Source: Pseudomonadota bacterium
Lineage (GTDB): Bacteria > Pseudomonadota > Alphaproteobacteria > Rhizobiales > Rhizobiaceae
DNA length: 64,000 nt
Direction: 5' to 3'
NCBI GenBank assembly: GCA_020161665.1
Contig: JAIUPA010000027.1
Location: 1-64,000 of the forward strand
Below the pieces are notes generated by a model. It worked only from the letters and a program-made list of their open reading frames with translations. It made no database searches and was not told the origin of the DNA. The translations under genes were made by a program, and so were the position numbers. Below are positions 51,593-63,039 of the stretch, one piece after another. Within the stretch, counting starts at the first letter, position 1. Each line of letters starts with the position of its first letter.

Positions 51593-52396
51593 TCAGGAAA
51601 AATGCAGATGCGCCCGGATCGGCAGGTGATCGGAGGCGACCCGCGCCAGCGGGCTGTCATGCACCTCCACCCGGCGAATAAGATCGCTGCGGTTGGCCAT
51701 GATACGATCAAGGGCGAGCAGCGGCAGACCGGCGGGAAAACTTGGCACGGCTTGAGCGACCGAAAAGGCTGGCTGCAATTCCCGCAAGGCCGATCCCTTG
51801 CCAAGCCGCCATTCATTGAGGTCCCCGACAAGCAGGGTCGGACAATCCTGCCCCTCCTCAAGGATTTTAAGGATACGCTGCGCCTGCTGACGCCGCGAAT
51901 GACGCAGAAGACCGAAATGCGCGGCGATGATGCGCAGTTCCAGCCCGTCCTTGAGTTCCAGTTCCGTCACCAGCGCGCCGCGCGGCTCAAGTCCCGGCAG
52001 ACGCACCGGCGTCAGTTCCCGCACCAGCCCATGACGAAAGAGCAGCGTATTGCCGTGAAAACCATGCGCCTGCGCCGATATGCTCAGCGGCACGCGCGTC
52101 AGCCCCGTTTCGCGCTCCAGCCAGGCGAGATCCAGCAGCCCCGTGCGTTCGCCAAAGCGCGTATCCGCCTCCTGCAGGGCAACGATATCGGCATCGAGTT
52201 CGCGGATCACATGGGCCGTTCGAGCCGGATCAAAACGCCGGTCGCGGCCAACGCATTTATGGACATTATAGGACGCCACGACCAGATCGGCTGAGTGATG
52301 GGACGGGTTTTGCGCGGTGGCAATGCGCCGCCCATGCCGCTCGCGCAAGGTCGCGAGAATGCGCCTTGGCAAACTGTCCACCCGGCTGTTCGGCAT
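51593..52396 (-). CDS. Endonuclease/exonuclease/phosphatase-family protein
   Basis: This predicts 267 residues, no signal peptide. The EEP fold signature residues are present: ASYNVHKCVGRDRRFD (catalytic Asn), DIVALQEAD (metal Glu), HGNTLLFRHG, IIAAHFGLL (His region), LLVGDLNEW (Asp/Asn pair) and RVASDHLPIRAHL (final Asp-His). Members cut DNA, phosphodiesters or phospholipids. It follows the phospholipase D-family gene on the same strand after 61 bases, suggesting membrane-lipid metabolism, but the substrate is not certain. The ATG at 52396 is preceded by GGGGA. Confidence 0.88.
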   Translation of the reverse strand: MPNSRVDSLPRRILATLRERHGRRIATAQNPSHHSADLVVASYNVHKCVGRDRRFDPARTAHVIRELDADIVALQEADTRFGERTGLLDLAWLERETGLTRVPLSISAQAHGFHGNTLLFRHGLVRELTPVRLPGLEPRGALVTELELKDGLELRIIAAHFGLLRHSRRQQAQRILKILEEGQDCPTLLVGDLNEWRLGKGSALRELQPAFSVAQAVPSFPAGLPLLALDRIMANRSDLIRRVEVHDSPLARVASDHLPIRAHLHFS

Positions 52397-52457
52397 CGTC
52401 GTCCCCGCTTGTTGGCGTTTTTCAGTCTCTCTTACCCCGTCAAACGCTTCTTCTGCG

Positions 52458-53915
52458 TTACAAATATGGCGATCCAAGCCACAAAAGACGCTCGATAAGC
52501 CGCACGGCAAAAGGCCGTGCCTGCAGTTCCTCCAGATTGACCTGACGCGCATCGGCAATCGCGGCATCGATGCGCCGTTCGATGGCTCCGGCAAATTCGC
52601 TGTCATAAACTTCCAGATCAATCTCGAAGTTCAACCGCAGCGACCGGCTGTCGAGATTGGACGATCCGGCATAGGACCAGCGCCCGTCGATGGTCAAAAG
52701 CTTGGAATGGTTGAAGGTGCCGGTGGAACGCCAGATGCGGCAGTAGTTTTTCAGGAACTGATCGAACTGCGCCGTCATGGCCCGGTCGACCAGCACCAGA
52801 TTGGACACGCCGGGAACAACAATATCGACCGTCACCCCGCGCCGCGCCGCCGTCGTCAGCGCCGCGATCATATCACGATCCGGCAGAAAATAGGGGGACA
52901 TGATGCGGATCGACGAACGCGCCACTGAAAATGCGCCCATCAGAAGCTTGGCATTGGTTTCAACGCTCTTGTCCGGCCCGGAGGGCACAGCACGGATGAC
53001 GACCGGCGCTCCGGGCTGCGTCTGCGGATCGGCAATGCGCCAGGCATCACCGTCCAGCGCCTCGCCACTGGCAAATTTCCAGTCAGCGGCGGCGATGAAA
53101 AAGAGATCGGCCACCACCCGCCCCTCAATACGGAAATGCGTATCGATCAGGGCCTTGTCGCCGTTCAGCCGATGCGAAAACCCGGCGCGAATATTCATGC
53201 CGCCGCTGAACGCCACCCGCCCGTCAACAATCAGGATTTTGCGGTGGGTACGAAGGTTAGCGTAGGGCAGCCGCAGCCCCATCACCACGTTTCCATTGAA
53301 AACATCGACCGCCACGCCGCCGCGTTTCAGCCGCGACAGGATCGTCGGTACCGAGTAGCGAATGCCGACCGCATCGATCAGCACCCGCACCTCGACGCCG
53401 CGCTTGTGAGCGGCAATCAGGCAATCGGCCAGGTCGCGACCGATTTCGTCCCGGTCGAAAATATAGGTTTCAAGCAGGATCGAGCGGTCTGCCGCGTTGA
53501 TCGCCTCGCGCATCGCCGCATAGGCCTCATCGCCCGTTTCCAGCATGCGGATCGTATTGCCAGTTGAAAGATGGTGCGCCGTCACCCGGTTGCCCAGTAC
53601 CATCAGCGAGGCAAAGCGACGGCCGAAATCCCGGGTAATCGCCTCCTCGGAAACATCATAGCGGGCGATATGGCCGGGCGGTCCCGGCAGCATACGCTGC
53701 CATTGCATGCCGATATTGGAACGGCGGATGCGGTTGACCCCGGCCATCATGTAAAGCGCCGCCCCGACGATGGGCGACAGCATGATGACGCCGAACCAGC
53801 CGACAGCGGAGCGAACCTCATCCTTGGTCATCGCCGCATGCACAGCGGCAATCGTGCCGACAACGAAGGAAAACACCGCCAGAATATGCGGCCAGTAATG
53901 CGAAAGCAGATCCAT
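52458..53915 (-). CDS. Phospholipase D-family cardiolipin synthase-like protein
   Basis: This 485-residue protein has two N-terminal membrane helices (residues ~9-29 and 38-60, PHILAVFSFVVGTIAAVHAA and AVGWFGVIMLSPIVGAALYM), matching the PLDc_N opening. Two HKD catalytic motifs follow, HRKILIVDGRVAFSGGMN at about residue 215 and FNHSKLLTIDGRWSYAGSSN at about 400. The whole layout fits bacterial cardiolipin synthase, which joins two phosphatidylglycerols or uses related donors. It probably forms a transcript with the EEP-family gene. The ATG is at 53915; a rhizobial genome often has more than one such gene. Confidence 0.92.
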   Translation of the reverse strand: MDLLSHYWPHILAVFSFVVGTIAAVHAAMTKDEVRSAVGWFGVIMLSPIVGAALYMMAGVNRIRRSNIGMQWQRMLPGPPGHIARYDVSEEAITRDFGRRFASLMVLGNRVTAHHLSTGNTIRMLETGDEAYAAMREAINAADRSILLETYIFDRDEIGRDLADCLIAAHKRGVEVRVLIDAVGIRYSVPTILSRLKRGGVAVDVFNGNVVMGLRLPYANLRTHRKILIVDGRVAFSGGMNIRAGFSHRLNGDKALIDTHFRIEGRVVADLFFIAAADWKFASGEALDGDAWRIADPQTQPGAPVVIRAVPSGPDKSVETNAKLLMGAFSVARSSIRIMSPYFLPDRDMIAALTTAARRGVTVDIVVPGVSNLVLVDRAMTAQFDQFLKNYCRIWRSTGTFNHSKLLTIDGRWSYAGSSNLDSRSLRLNFEIDLEVYDSEFAGAIERRIDAAIADARQVNLEELQARPFAVRLIERLLWLGSPYL

Positions 53916-53988
53916 ATTGCGAATATAGATCGTCCCGGATGAAAATGAACAGCGTCGAGCCGCGCTTTCTCAAGCGATCACTTCAAGT

Positions 53989-54579
53989 TCACTTCATTCG
54001 GCAGGTGCAAGGCTCATAGGAATGGCCAACGAAACGCCCGGGCTTCATGCCGATCTTGCCGGGGATCGCGGCCACACTGGCCACCTTCAGCGTTCGGGCA
54101 ATGTCCAGCGCCGCAGCGGCACAGACCGCTGCATCTTCTGCCGCATTATGATGCACGAAGCGCAGGCCGAGATGATCGGCAATCACGTTCAGCCGATGCG
54201 AGGGAAAGTGCGGCCAGACCTTTTGCGCCATCTTCAGGCTGCACAGATAGGTGAGCGACGGATAAGGCTGGCGATAGGCATCGAGCGACGAGCGCCAGAC
54301 ACTGAAATCGAACGCCGCGTTATGGGCAATCATCGTTGCCCCGGCAAAGTCATCGGCAAATTCGTCCATGACCTCGGGAAACTCGCCCGCATCCTCCACC
54401 TGTTCCGGGCGAATGCCGTGAATAGCGATGTTGAAGGAGGAAAAGCGCATATCCTTGGGGCGGATCAACCGCTCCTCGACCCGCGTCACCTGCCCGTTTT
54501 CAATCCACGCCAGACCGACCGAACAGGCACTGGCACGCTGCTCGTTGGCCGTTTCAAAATCGATGGCGATGGTTTTCAA
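53989..54579 (-). CDS. DnaQ-like 3'-5' exonuclease (DEDD family)
   Basis: This predicts 196 residues from TTG at 54579, giving the normal opening KTIAIDFETANEQRASACSV with the Asp-x-Glu pair. IAHNAAFDFSVWRSSLD carries the second Asp, and HHNAAEDAAVCAAAALDIAR the catalytic His-x4-Asp pair (DEDDh type). The family degrades single-stranded DNA or proofreads. The C-terminal tail (GHSYEPCTCRMK) is Cys-containing and unusual. AGGGCA precedes the TTG by 4 bases; a start 32 codons earlier would add a Cys-rich unlikely extension. The gene is followed by cls-like genes on the same strand, 73 bases away. Confidence 0.88.
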   Translation of the reverse strand: MKTIAIDFETANEQRASACSVGLAWIENGQVTRVEERLIRPKDMRFSSFNIAIHGIRPEQVEDAGEFPEVMDEFADDFAGATMIAHNAAFDFSVWRSSLDAYRQPYPSLTYLCSLKMAQKVWPHFPSHRLNVIADHLGLRFVHHNAAEDAAVCAAAALDIARTLKVASVAAIPGKIGMKPGRFVGHSYEPCTCRMK

Positions 54580-54679
54580 GGTCTGCCCTGCCGGTTCGCT
54601 GTTGCGTTGCTGGCATAGGCAGGAATCGCCCTGATTGCAAATGATCACAGGCCACGGAACCCGCGATTTCGGCATCTCT

Positions 54680-55549
54680 TCACAACGCTTCGATCATGAA
54701 ATCCCGAAAAAGCGCCACCGGCGGCGGCGGCGCGGCATCGCGTCCGTGGAGTTTAAGCGCCATCGCGCCAAGCGGTGGAAAACCGCTCGTATCCGCAGCC
54801 AGAACCACCAGATCATCCGGCTTACTCTCCGTGGCCCGCACAGTGACACCAAGCCCGGCGCGCACCGCCGCCCAGATGCCGGCAAGGCTGGGGCTGGCAA
54901 ACACATGCCGCCATGAAATGCCCGCCGCATCAAGCGCCGCAATCGCCGCCGAACGGAAGGCGCAGGGCGCATCAAAGGCAATGAGCGGCAACGGTTCCCC
55001 GGCTTTGAGGGCAAACCCCGGCGCGCCGATCCAGCCAAGGGGACGCTCGCCAAGCATCTGGCAAGGACCAGCTTCACCGTCTCCGGCATTCCCCCATGTC
55101 AACGCCAGATCAAGATCACCGCGCCCGAGTATCGCCAACAGCGGACCGGAGCGATCCGCCCGCGCCTCGATTCGCACCTTGGGGTGGCGCGCCGCAAACC
55201 GCCCGAGAAGCCCCGGCAATGATCGCTCGGCAAAGTCTTCGGGCATGCCGACGCGCAACCACCCCTCGACCCCTTCACCACCACCCAGAGCGAACACCGC
55301 CTCATCGTTCAGATCAAGAATGCGCCGCGCATAGGAGAGGAGAAGTTCGCCCTCTTCGGTCAGCGTCAGCCCCCGGCCCTGCCGCGCCAGAAGCACCTGC
55401 CCGGTCTGCTCCTCGAGCTTGCGCAATTGCAGGCTGATCGCCGAAGGCGAACGCCCCAACTGTTCCGCCGCCTTGGCAAAACTCCCCTGCGAAACCCCGG
55501 TGACGAAGGTTCGCAGCACATCCATATCGAGGTTGATGTTCCGTGCCAT
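54680..55549 (-). CDS. LysR-family transcriptional regulator
   Basis: This 289-residue regulator has the N-terminal winged HTH (residues ~9-66: LRTFVTGVSQGSFAKAAEQL, GRSPSAISLQLRKLEEQTG, LLARQGRGLTLTEEGELLLS) and a C-terminal periplasmic-binding-like domain for the effector (RVGMPEDFAE, LDLALTWG, APPPPVALFRDF). It is divergent from a tautomerase gene at 55653, with a 7-bp inverted repeat in between. It most likely regulates that gene and itself. Effector unknown, but the tautomerase suggests an aromatic or unsaturated acid. Confidence 0.9.
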   Translation of the reverse strand: MARNINLDMDVLRTFVTGVSQGSFAKAAEQLGRSPSAISLQLRKLEEQTGQVLLARQGRGLTLTEEGELLLSYARRILDLNDEAVFALGGGEGVEGWLRVGMPEDFAERSLPGLLGRFAARHPKVRIEARADRSGPLLAILGRGDLDLALTWGNAGDGEAGPCQMLGERPLGWIGAPGFALKAGEPLPLIAFDAPCAFRSAAIAALDAAGISWRHVFASPSLAGIWAAVRAGLGVTVRATESKPDDLVVLAADTSGFPPLGAMALKLHGRDAAPPPPVALFRDFMIEAL

Positions 55550-55552
55550 TAT

Positions 55553-55570
55553 TCAGTTTATCCAAACTGA
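55553..55570. promoter_or_regulatory. LysR-type binding site candidate
   Basis: TCAGTTT-ATCC-AAACTGA, a perfect 7-bp inverted repeat, 3 bases upstream of the LysR start and 82 bases before the divergent tautomerase start. The location between a LysR gene and its divergent neighbour fits the classic autoregulated LysR arrangement. Interrupted dyads are typical of the family, although the T-N11-A spacing is only approximate here. Confidence 0.5.
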
Positions 55571-55652
55571 GAATTATAAATTACGAAATTTTCAAAACAA
55601 TCATGAGAGGGCAGGATCAGCGTGTCAAGAAAACCATTCCAGGGAGACCCAA

Positions 55653-56045
55653 ATGCCCTTCGTCCATATCCGTATTGCCGGAAAGACGCTTTCCACCGCC
55701 GAAATGGCTGCACTTCAGGAGGATCTCGCCGATCTGATGGAGCGTGTTCTCCACAAGAAGAAGTCACTCACAGCGATCTTCATCGAGGAGGTCACGATCA
55801 AGGGCTGGGGCGTCGGCGCTGCCCCGGTTCCGGTGGCCGCGCATCTGGAAGTCGCCATCACGGCAGGCACGAACACCAGCTCGGAGAAAGCCGCGTTCAT
55901 CGCCGCCGCCGCGCAGGTGCTGAAGCGTCTGTGCGGCGATCCGCTGCCGGTCGCGACCTATGTCATTCTTCGTGAAATCGACGCCGAAAGCTGGGGTTAT
56001 GACGGCCAGACTCAAGCCGCCCGCCGTTTGACCGCAATGGCCTGA
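55653..56045 (+). CDS. Tautomerase-superfamily protein, fused two-unit form
   Basis: This predicts 130 residues, about twice the 62 of classical 4-oxalocrotonate tautomerase. The first unit is PFVHIRIAGKTLSTAEMAAL QEDLADLMERVLHKKKSLTA (split here) with Pro at position 2 to act as the catalytic base once Met is removed. The second unit is VAAHLEVAITAGTNTSSEKA and on, lacking the N-terminal Pro. Fused units occur in cis-CaaD and MSAD types. It is divergent from a LysR regulator. The likely chemistry is enol-keto tautomerisation or hydration of unsaturated acids. The ATG is preceded by AGGGAGA. It converges on ligA with 6 bases between stops. Confidence 0.85.
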   Translation: MPFVHIRIAGKTLSTAEMAALQEDLADLMERVLHKKKSLTAIFIEEVTIKGWGVGAAPVPVAAHLEVAITAGTNTSSEKAAFIAAAAQVLKRLCGDPLPVATYVILREIDAESWGYDGQTQAARRLTAMA

Positions 56046-56051
56046 GGACCC

Positions 56052-58352
<2,301 letters not shown>

Positions 58353-58388
58353 TCAGCCCGGAGCGGGTTCATTCGAGGATCAAAACCG

Positions 58389-59021
58389 ATGCCCGCCTTT
58401 GATGTCCTTCTGGCGTTTGCCGTAACGACAGCCCTCTTCGCCTTCATTCCCGGTCCGGCCATGTTCTATGCCGCCGCACGCACATTGGCAGGCGGAAGGA
58501 AGGCCGGGCTCATGGCCGTGCTTGGCATCCATCTGGGCTCCTACATCCATATTATCGCGGCGGCGGCGGGCCTTTCCTTCCTGTTCCACGCCGTTCCGGT
58601 TGCCTATTCGCTAGTGAAACTGGCGGGCGCGCTTTACCTGATCTGGCTGGGTTTCTCGATGATCCACAGCAAGACTGAAAACCCTCAAAGCACGGAAAAG
58701 GACGCGGCAAGATCGGCGCGATCCGCCTTTATCCAAAGCGTGACCGTCGAGGTCCTGAACCCGAAGACCGCAATCTTCTTTGTGGCGTTCCTGCCTCAGT
58801 TTATCGACAGTGCGGCCAGTTTTCCCGTGTGGCTGCAGTTTGCCATCTTCGGTATCGCGATCAACGCGATTTTCACCTTCGCCGATGTGGTGAGCGTCCT
58901 GATCGCGTCCATGATCATGAAACGGATGAAACAATCCGGAACGCTACAGAAGGTGACGCAAAGGCTGGGTGGCACGATCCTCGTCGGCCTCGGTGCGCAT
59001 CTCGCACTTCAAAAAAGCTGA
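58389..59021 (+). CDS. LysE/RhtB-family amino-acid exporter
   Basis: This 210-residue inner-membrane protein has six predicted helices. The LysE/RhtB signature is at the N-terminus: FIPGPAMFYAAARTLAGGRK AGLMAVLGIHLGSYIHI (split here). Further family motifs are KLAGALYLIWLGFSMI and VTVEVLNPKTAIFFVAFLPQ F (split here). It probably exports one or a few amino acids or homoserine-type metabolites. It lies on the plus strand between ligA and recN, which are both on the minus strand, so it interrupts the ligA-recN run seen in relatives. Start ATG 58389, weak ribosome site. Confidence 0.9.
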   Translation: MPAFDVLLAFAVTTALFAFIPGPAMFYAAARTLAGGRKAGLMAVLGIHLGSYIHIIAAAAGLSFLFHAVPVAYSLVKLAGALYLIWLGFSMIHSKTENPQSTEKDAARSARSAFIQSVTVEVLNPKTAIFFVAFLPQFIDSAASFPVWLQFAIFGIAINAIFTFADVVSVLIASMIMKRMKQSGTLQKVTQRLGGTILVGLGAHLALQKS

Positions 59022-59037
59022 GGACCGCCTATTCGCC

Positions 59038-60711
59038 TTAATCCCTGGCGGCCAAAAGCTTGGCGGCGGCGGCACGTGCTTCGTCGGTGATTTCGGCACC
59101 GGCCAGCATACGGGCAATTTCCTCGCGTCGGTGATCCGGCTCCATGGTCGTCACACGGGTGGCGATGCGCACCGCGTCACCTTCCACAGGCCCCTTGGCA
59201 ATAAGAAGATGGGTCGCCGCCCGCGCGGCCACCTGCGGCGCGTGGGTGACGGACAGCACCTGCACCGTGTTCGAAAGGCGTTTCAGCCGCTGGCCGATGG
59301 CATCCGCCACCGCACCGCCAACGCCCGTATCGATTTCGTCAAAGACCAGCGTCGGGGCCGAGCCGCGATCGGCAAGCGCCACCTTGAGCGCCAGCAGGAA
59401 GCGCGAAAGCTCGCCGCCCGACGCCACCTTCATGATCGGTCCGGGGCGCGTGCCGGGGTTGGTCTGAACGTGGAATTCCACCGTATCGATGCCCTCGGCC
59501 CCGGCATTCTCCGAGTCTGAGGCCACTTCCACCATGAAGCGGGCGCGTTCAAGCTTCAGCGCCGGCAGTTCGGCCATCACCGCTTCGGCAAGGGCTGCCG
59601 CTGCGTTGCGCCGCTTGTCGGAGAGCGATAGCGCCGCCTGCCGGTAAACGACAGACGCCGCAGCCACCTCGCCTTCCAGCTTTTTCAGCCGGTCCTCACC
59701 CGCATCGAGATCGGCTAAATCGGACACCATCTTTTCGGCGAGCGCCGGAAGCGCCGTCACCGGCACGGAATATTTGCGCGCCGCCGCCCGCAGGGCAAAG
59801 AGACGCTCCTCCACCCGCTCCAGTTCACGCGGATCAAACTCCGTGCGGCGCAGAGCGGCCTCCACCTCCATTTGGGCGCTGGAAAGAATGTCGAGCGCCT
59901 GATCGAGCAGCGACACCGATTCTTCCAGAAGGCCCGGCGCTTCGTGGCTCTTGCGCTCGAGACGGCGCATCAAAGAAGCAATCTGCGGTACGGGCGACGC
60001 CGTACCGTTCAGAAATTCGCTGGCCTCGGCAATATCGGAGGCAACGCGCTCCACCTTCATCATGCGCGAACGGGCTTCGGCCAGTTCGTCCTCCTCGCCA
60101 TCGACGGGGGAAAGCGCCTCAAGCTCCTCGACCGAGGCGCGCAGGTAATCGGCTTCGCGCGCTGCGGCTTCCACCTTTTCGCGATGTTTTTTGAGCGTCC
60201 GCTCGGCGTCGCGCCATGTGCGATAAAGCCCGGAAAGGCCCGCCACATCCTCGCCTAAACCCGCAAAGGCATCGATGAGGGCGCGGTGCGTATCGGTATC
60301 TGTCAGCGCCCGGTCGGCATGCTGGCCATGAATTTCAACAAGGTGACGCCCGGCGTCACGCATCAACTGCACGCCAACCGGCTGGTCGTTCACATAAGCC
60401 TTGGTGCGACCATCGGCCGATTGCACGCGGCGGAAAATCAGGTCGCCATCGTCGTCAATGCCGTTTTCCCGCAAGAGAAGCCGGGCCGGGTGATCCATGG
60501 CCACGTCGAAGACGGCCGTCACCTGCCCCTTGTCTTCGCCATGGCGCACAAGCGAGCCATCGCCACGCCCGCCAAGGGCGAGCGACAGACTGTCGAGAAG
60601 AATGGATTTACCGGCCCCGGTCTCGCCGGTCAGCACGGAAAGGCCCTTTTCAAAGGCAAGATCAAGCCGCTCGATCAAGACAATGTCGCGGATCGAAAGC
60701 TGGATCAGCAT
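59038..60711 (-). CDS. recN: DNA repair protein RecN (SMC-like)
   Basis: RecN is an SMC-type ATPase that gathers DNA at double-strand breaks for RecA-dependent repair. The protein has 557 residues from ATG 60711 (MLIQLSIRDIVLIERLDLAF). Walker A is TGETGAGKSILLDSL (29-40 region). The middle has long coiled coils (HREKVEAAAREADYLRAS and so on). The C-terminus has the signature SGGELSRFLLALKVAL, then Walker B PTLVFDEIDTGVGG. It lies 13 bases from bamD (upstream on the minus strand), so both probably share a transcript. Confidence 0.96.
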   Translation of the reverse strand: MLIQLSIRDIVLIERLDLAFEKGLSVLTGETGAGKSILLDSLSLALGGRGDGSLVRHGEDKGQVTAVFDVAMDHPARLLLRENGIDDDGDLIFRRVQSADGRTKAYVNDQPVGVQLMRDAGRHLVEIHGQHADRALTDTDTHRALIDAFAGLGEDVAGLSGLYRTWRDAERTLKKHREKVEAAAREADYLRASVEELEALSPVDGEEDELAEARSRMMKVERVASDIAEASEFLNGTASPVPQIASLMRRLERKSHEAPGLLEESVSLLDQALDILSSAQMEVEAALRRTEFDPRELERVEERLFALRAAARKYSVPVTALPALAEKMVSDLADLDAGEDRLKKLEGEVAAASVVYRQAALSLSDKRRNAAAALAEAVMAELPALKLERARFMVEVASDSENAGAEGIDTVEFHVQTNPGTRPGPIMKVASGGELSRFLLALKVALADRGSAPTLVFDEIDTGVGGAVADAIGQRLKRLSNTVQVLSVTHAPQVAARAATHLLIAKGPVEGDAVRIATRVTTMEPDHRREEIARMLAGAEITDEARAAAAKLLAARD

Positions 60712-60724
60712 GGCGTTTCCGAAT

Positions 60725-61591
60725 TCACGCGCCGACGAGTTTCTTGCCTGCGCGCGAAATCCACGAGCCGGTGTTTTCGCGCGGCTCATGACCGCCGCTC
60801 TTCAGGAGCTTGAACGTATCGGCGTACCAGCGGCTGTCCGGATAGTTCTGGCCGAGAACGGCACCCGCCGTCTGCGCCTCATCCACCAGACCCATGGCGT
60901 AGTAGGATTCAGCCAGTCGCGCCAGCGCCTCTTCCACCTGGTTGGTATTGCCATACTGCTCCACCACCACGCGGAAGCGCGAAATGGCAGCGAGATATTC
61001 CTTGCGCTCGAGATAGTAGCGACCGATCTGCATTTCCTTGCCGGCCAGCTGGTCGCGCGCAAAGCGGATCTTGGCCTGCGCATCGTCCACATATTCCGAA
61101 TCGGGGAAGTTGGTCACAACCTTCTGCATCGCATCGATGGTCTTCAGCGATGCGCTCTGATCCTGCGTCACGCTAACGATCTGGCGCGAATAGGCCAGAC
61201 CGATCAGGTACTGCACATAGGCGCTGTCTTCGGAGCGCGGGTACTGCTGCATGTAGCGCGTACCCGTGGTGACAGCCTCTTCCGAACGGCCCAGGCGATA
61301 TTTGGTGAACGTGCTCATCACCATGGCCTTGCGAGCCCAGTCGGTGAAGGGGTTTTGTTGCTCGATGGCGTCGAACTTGCGGGCGGCTTCCGCCGTCTTG
61401 CCTGCCTTCAAGTTGGCAAGGCCCTGATTGTAGAGCACTTCCGGCGGATCGCCGTCCGGCACCAGCTTCGTGATGTCGATATCCTTGTCGGACTGGCAAG
61501 CCGTAAGCGCAAACCCGGCCCCGCCGAGCGCAAGGGTCAGCATGGCTGCCCGCATCATGGTCTTCGTCACGCCGGAATATGCATTGCTCAT
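60725..61591 (-). CDS. bamD: Outer membrane assembly lipoprotein BamD
   Basis: BamD is an essential lipoprotein of the BAM complex that inserts outer-membrane beta-barrel proteins. The 288-residue precursor has a signal peptide with the lipobox LTAC, Cys32 being the lipidated residue. TPR repeats follow, e.g. [40 protein letters not shown] (split here), and [20 protein letters not shown]. The ATG at 61591 ([10 protein letters not shown]) is preceded by GGGACC; a start 14 codons earlier is unlikely. Upstream lies lpxC, downstream recN, the common alphaproteobacterial order. Confidence 0.94.
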   Translation of the reverse strand: MSNAYSGVTKTMMRAAMLTLALGGAGFALTACQSDKDIDITKLVPDGDPPEVLYNQGLANLKAGKTAEAARKFDAIEQQNPFTDWARKAMVMSTFTKYRLGRSEEAVTTGTRYMQQYPRSEDSAYVQYLIGLAYSRQIVSVTQDQSASLKTIDAMQKVVTNFPDSEYVDDAQAKIRFARDQLAGKEMQIGRYYLERKEYLAAISRFRVVVEQYGNTNQVEEALARLAESYYAMGLVDEAQTAGAVLGQNYPDSRWYADTFKLLKSGGHEPRENTGSWISRAGKKLVGA

Positions 61592-61750
61592 AGAACAGGT
61601 CCCGATTGCCGCGCTCTGCACGGCTTCACTCAACAGCTTGCGTTTCTAGCCATAAACAACAGCCAAGAGCAACGCAATGGTAGGGCATTTACGCATTTTT
61701 GTGGCGAGATCGCAAACCGCCCGCTTTTTCCGCGCCATACCCCAAGAAAA

Positions 61751-61778
61751 ATCCCGCGGAGCAGAAGCCCCGCGGGAT
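61751..61778 (-). terminator. Terminator of lpxC
   Basis: ATCCCGCGG (61751-61759) pairs with CCGCGGGAT (61770-61778); on the minus strand it is followed by TTTTTC. It lies 28 bases beyond the lpxC stop. Confidence 0.8.
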
Positions 61779-61805
61779 CATAAAAGCAAAAATCCAAGGT
61801 CAGCC

Positions 61806-62765
61806 TCAGGCCTCGGCAAGCCACGGCGAGAAGCCCGGCACGTTGACCGCGACAAACTCGACGGCGCGGGCGCGCTGGCTGCGGGCCGGAGCCTCGACAA
61901 CCTCATAGGCCGACGTATCGGACAGAAGAGCCTTGAGCGCCACGGCATTGACCTTGTGGCCGCCGCGATAGGAGCGGTAGCAACCGATGAACTGCGCACC
62001 GGCCAGCGCCAGATCGCCCACGGCATCCAGCGTCTTGTGGCGAACGAACTCGTCCTTGTAGCGCAGGCCTTCAACGTTGACGATGGAGTTGTCGTCGGAG
62101 ATGACGACCGAATTCTCAAGCGAGGAACCCAGCGCGAAACCGGCAGCCCACAGGCGCTCCACATCGCGCATGAAACCAAAGGTGCGGGCGCGCGACAGTT
62201 CTTCACGGAACGTCGTGGCGGTCAGATCGCCTTCCCACTTCTGGCGACCGATGGCCGGGCAATCGAAATCGATCTCGACTTCAAAGCGGGTGCCGTCATG
62301 CGGGCGGAATTCGGCCCAGCTGGCCCCCTGCTCGATGCGAACCGGCTTGATCACGCGAATGTAACGGCGCTTGACGCCGAGCGACACCGTACCCACCTGT
62401 TCGATGGCATCGATGAACATGCGCGACGAACCGTCCATGATCGGCATTTCGGCGGAATCGACTTCAACGATCACGTTGTCGATGCCCATGGAGTAGAGCG
62501 CCGCCATCACATGCTCGATGGTTGCGACCGAACGGGCGGGCGTGAAACCGAGAACGGTGGAAAGGTCCGTTGCCCCGACCTGCGACGACACGGCCTTGAG
62601 TTCGATCACATCGCCATTGGGATAGGTGCGGTTAAAAACAACACCCGTACCGGCTTCCGCCGGGTGGAAAGTCAGAGAAACGCGCGCCCCGGAGTGAACA
62701 CCAATACCGGACAGCGTGACAGGCTCGGCGATGGTCGTTTGAAAACCCAGCAATCCCAGAGACAT
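61806..62765 (-). CDS. lpxC: UDP-3-O-acyl-N-acetylglucosamine deacetylase
   Basis: LpxC catalyses the committed step of lipid A synthesis, a zinc-dependent deacetylation in the cytoplasm. The 319-residue protein starts MSLGLLGFQTTIAEPVTLSG IGVHSG (split here); ATG 62765 has AGGAAG 6 bases upstream. The zinc ligands are His in SVATIEHVMAAL and the His/Asp pair in VRHKTLDAVGDLAL. The insert regions and EEFRFGFMRDVE-like TFGFMRDVERLW fit the family. It lies after ftsZ and before bamD, and ends in its own terminator. LpxC is usually controlled by regulated proteolysis. Confidence 0.95.
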   Translation of the reverse strand: MSLGLLGFQTTIAEPVTLSGIGVHSGARVSLTFHPAEAGTGVVFNRTYPNGDVIELKAVSSQVGATDLSTVLGFTPARSVATIEHVMAALYSMGIDNVIVEVDSAEMPIMDGSSRMFIDAIEQVGTVSLGVKRRYIRVIKPVRIEQGASWAEFRPHDGTRFEVEIDFDCPAIGRQKWEGDLTATTFREELSRARTFGFMRDVERLWAAGFALGSSLENSVVISDDNSIVNVEGLRYKDEFVRHKTLDAVGDLALAGAQFIGCYRSYRGGHKVNAVALKALLSDTSAYEVVEAPARSQRARAVEFVAVNVPGFSPWLAEA

Positions 62766-62982
62766 GCAATTCTTCCTGCTCGTTCGAAGCGAAAGCCAAG
62801 CCTCCGCTTCACCCCCTCGTCCCCCAAGGACGATCCGCAAGGCAGTTCATCCGCCATGCAAGTTCTGAGTCTCTAGATACGCCGCCGACTGTCTCAAGGA
62901 AAATCACTGTTTCTTTCCGAATGTTACGAATCCATCACGTTGAAAAGAAAGAGTTTATTAAGATTTTCACAAAGCCTGAAAC

Positions 62983-63014
62983 AAAGCGCCCGGCCATCAC
63001 TGACCGGGCGCTTT
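62983..63014 (-). terminator. Terminator of ftsZ
   Basis: AAAGCGCCCGG (62983-62993) pairs perfectly with CCGGGCGCTTT (63004-63014); on the minus strand it continues with TTTGTTT. It lies 25 bases past the ftsZ stop, separating ftsZ from lpxC. Confidence 0.85.
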
Positions 63015-63039
63015 TGAACGAGTCGGATTGTTTAATCGA

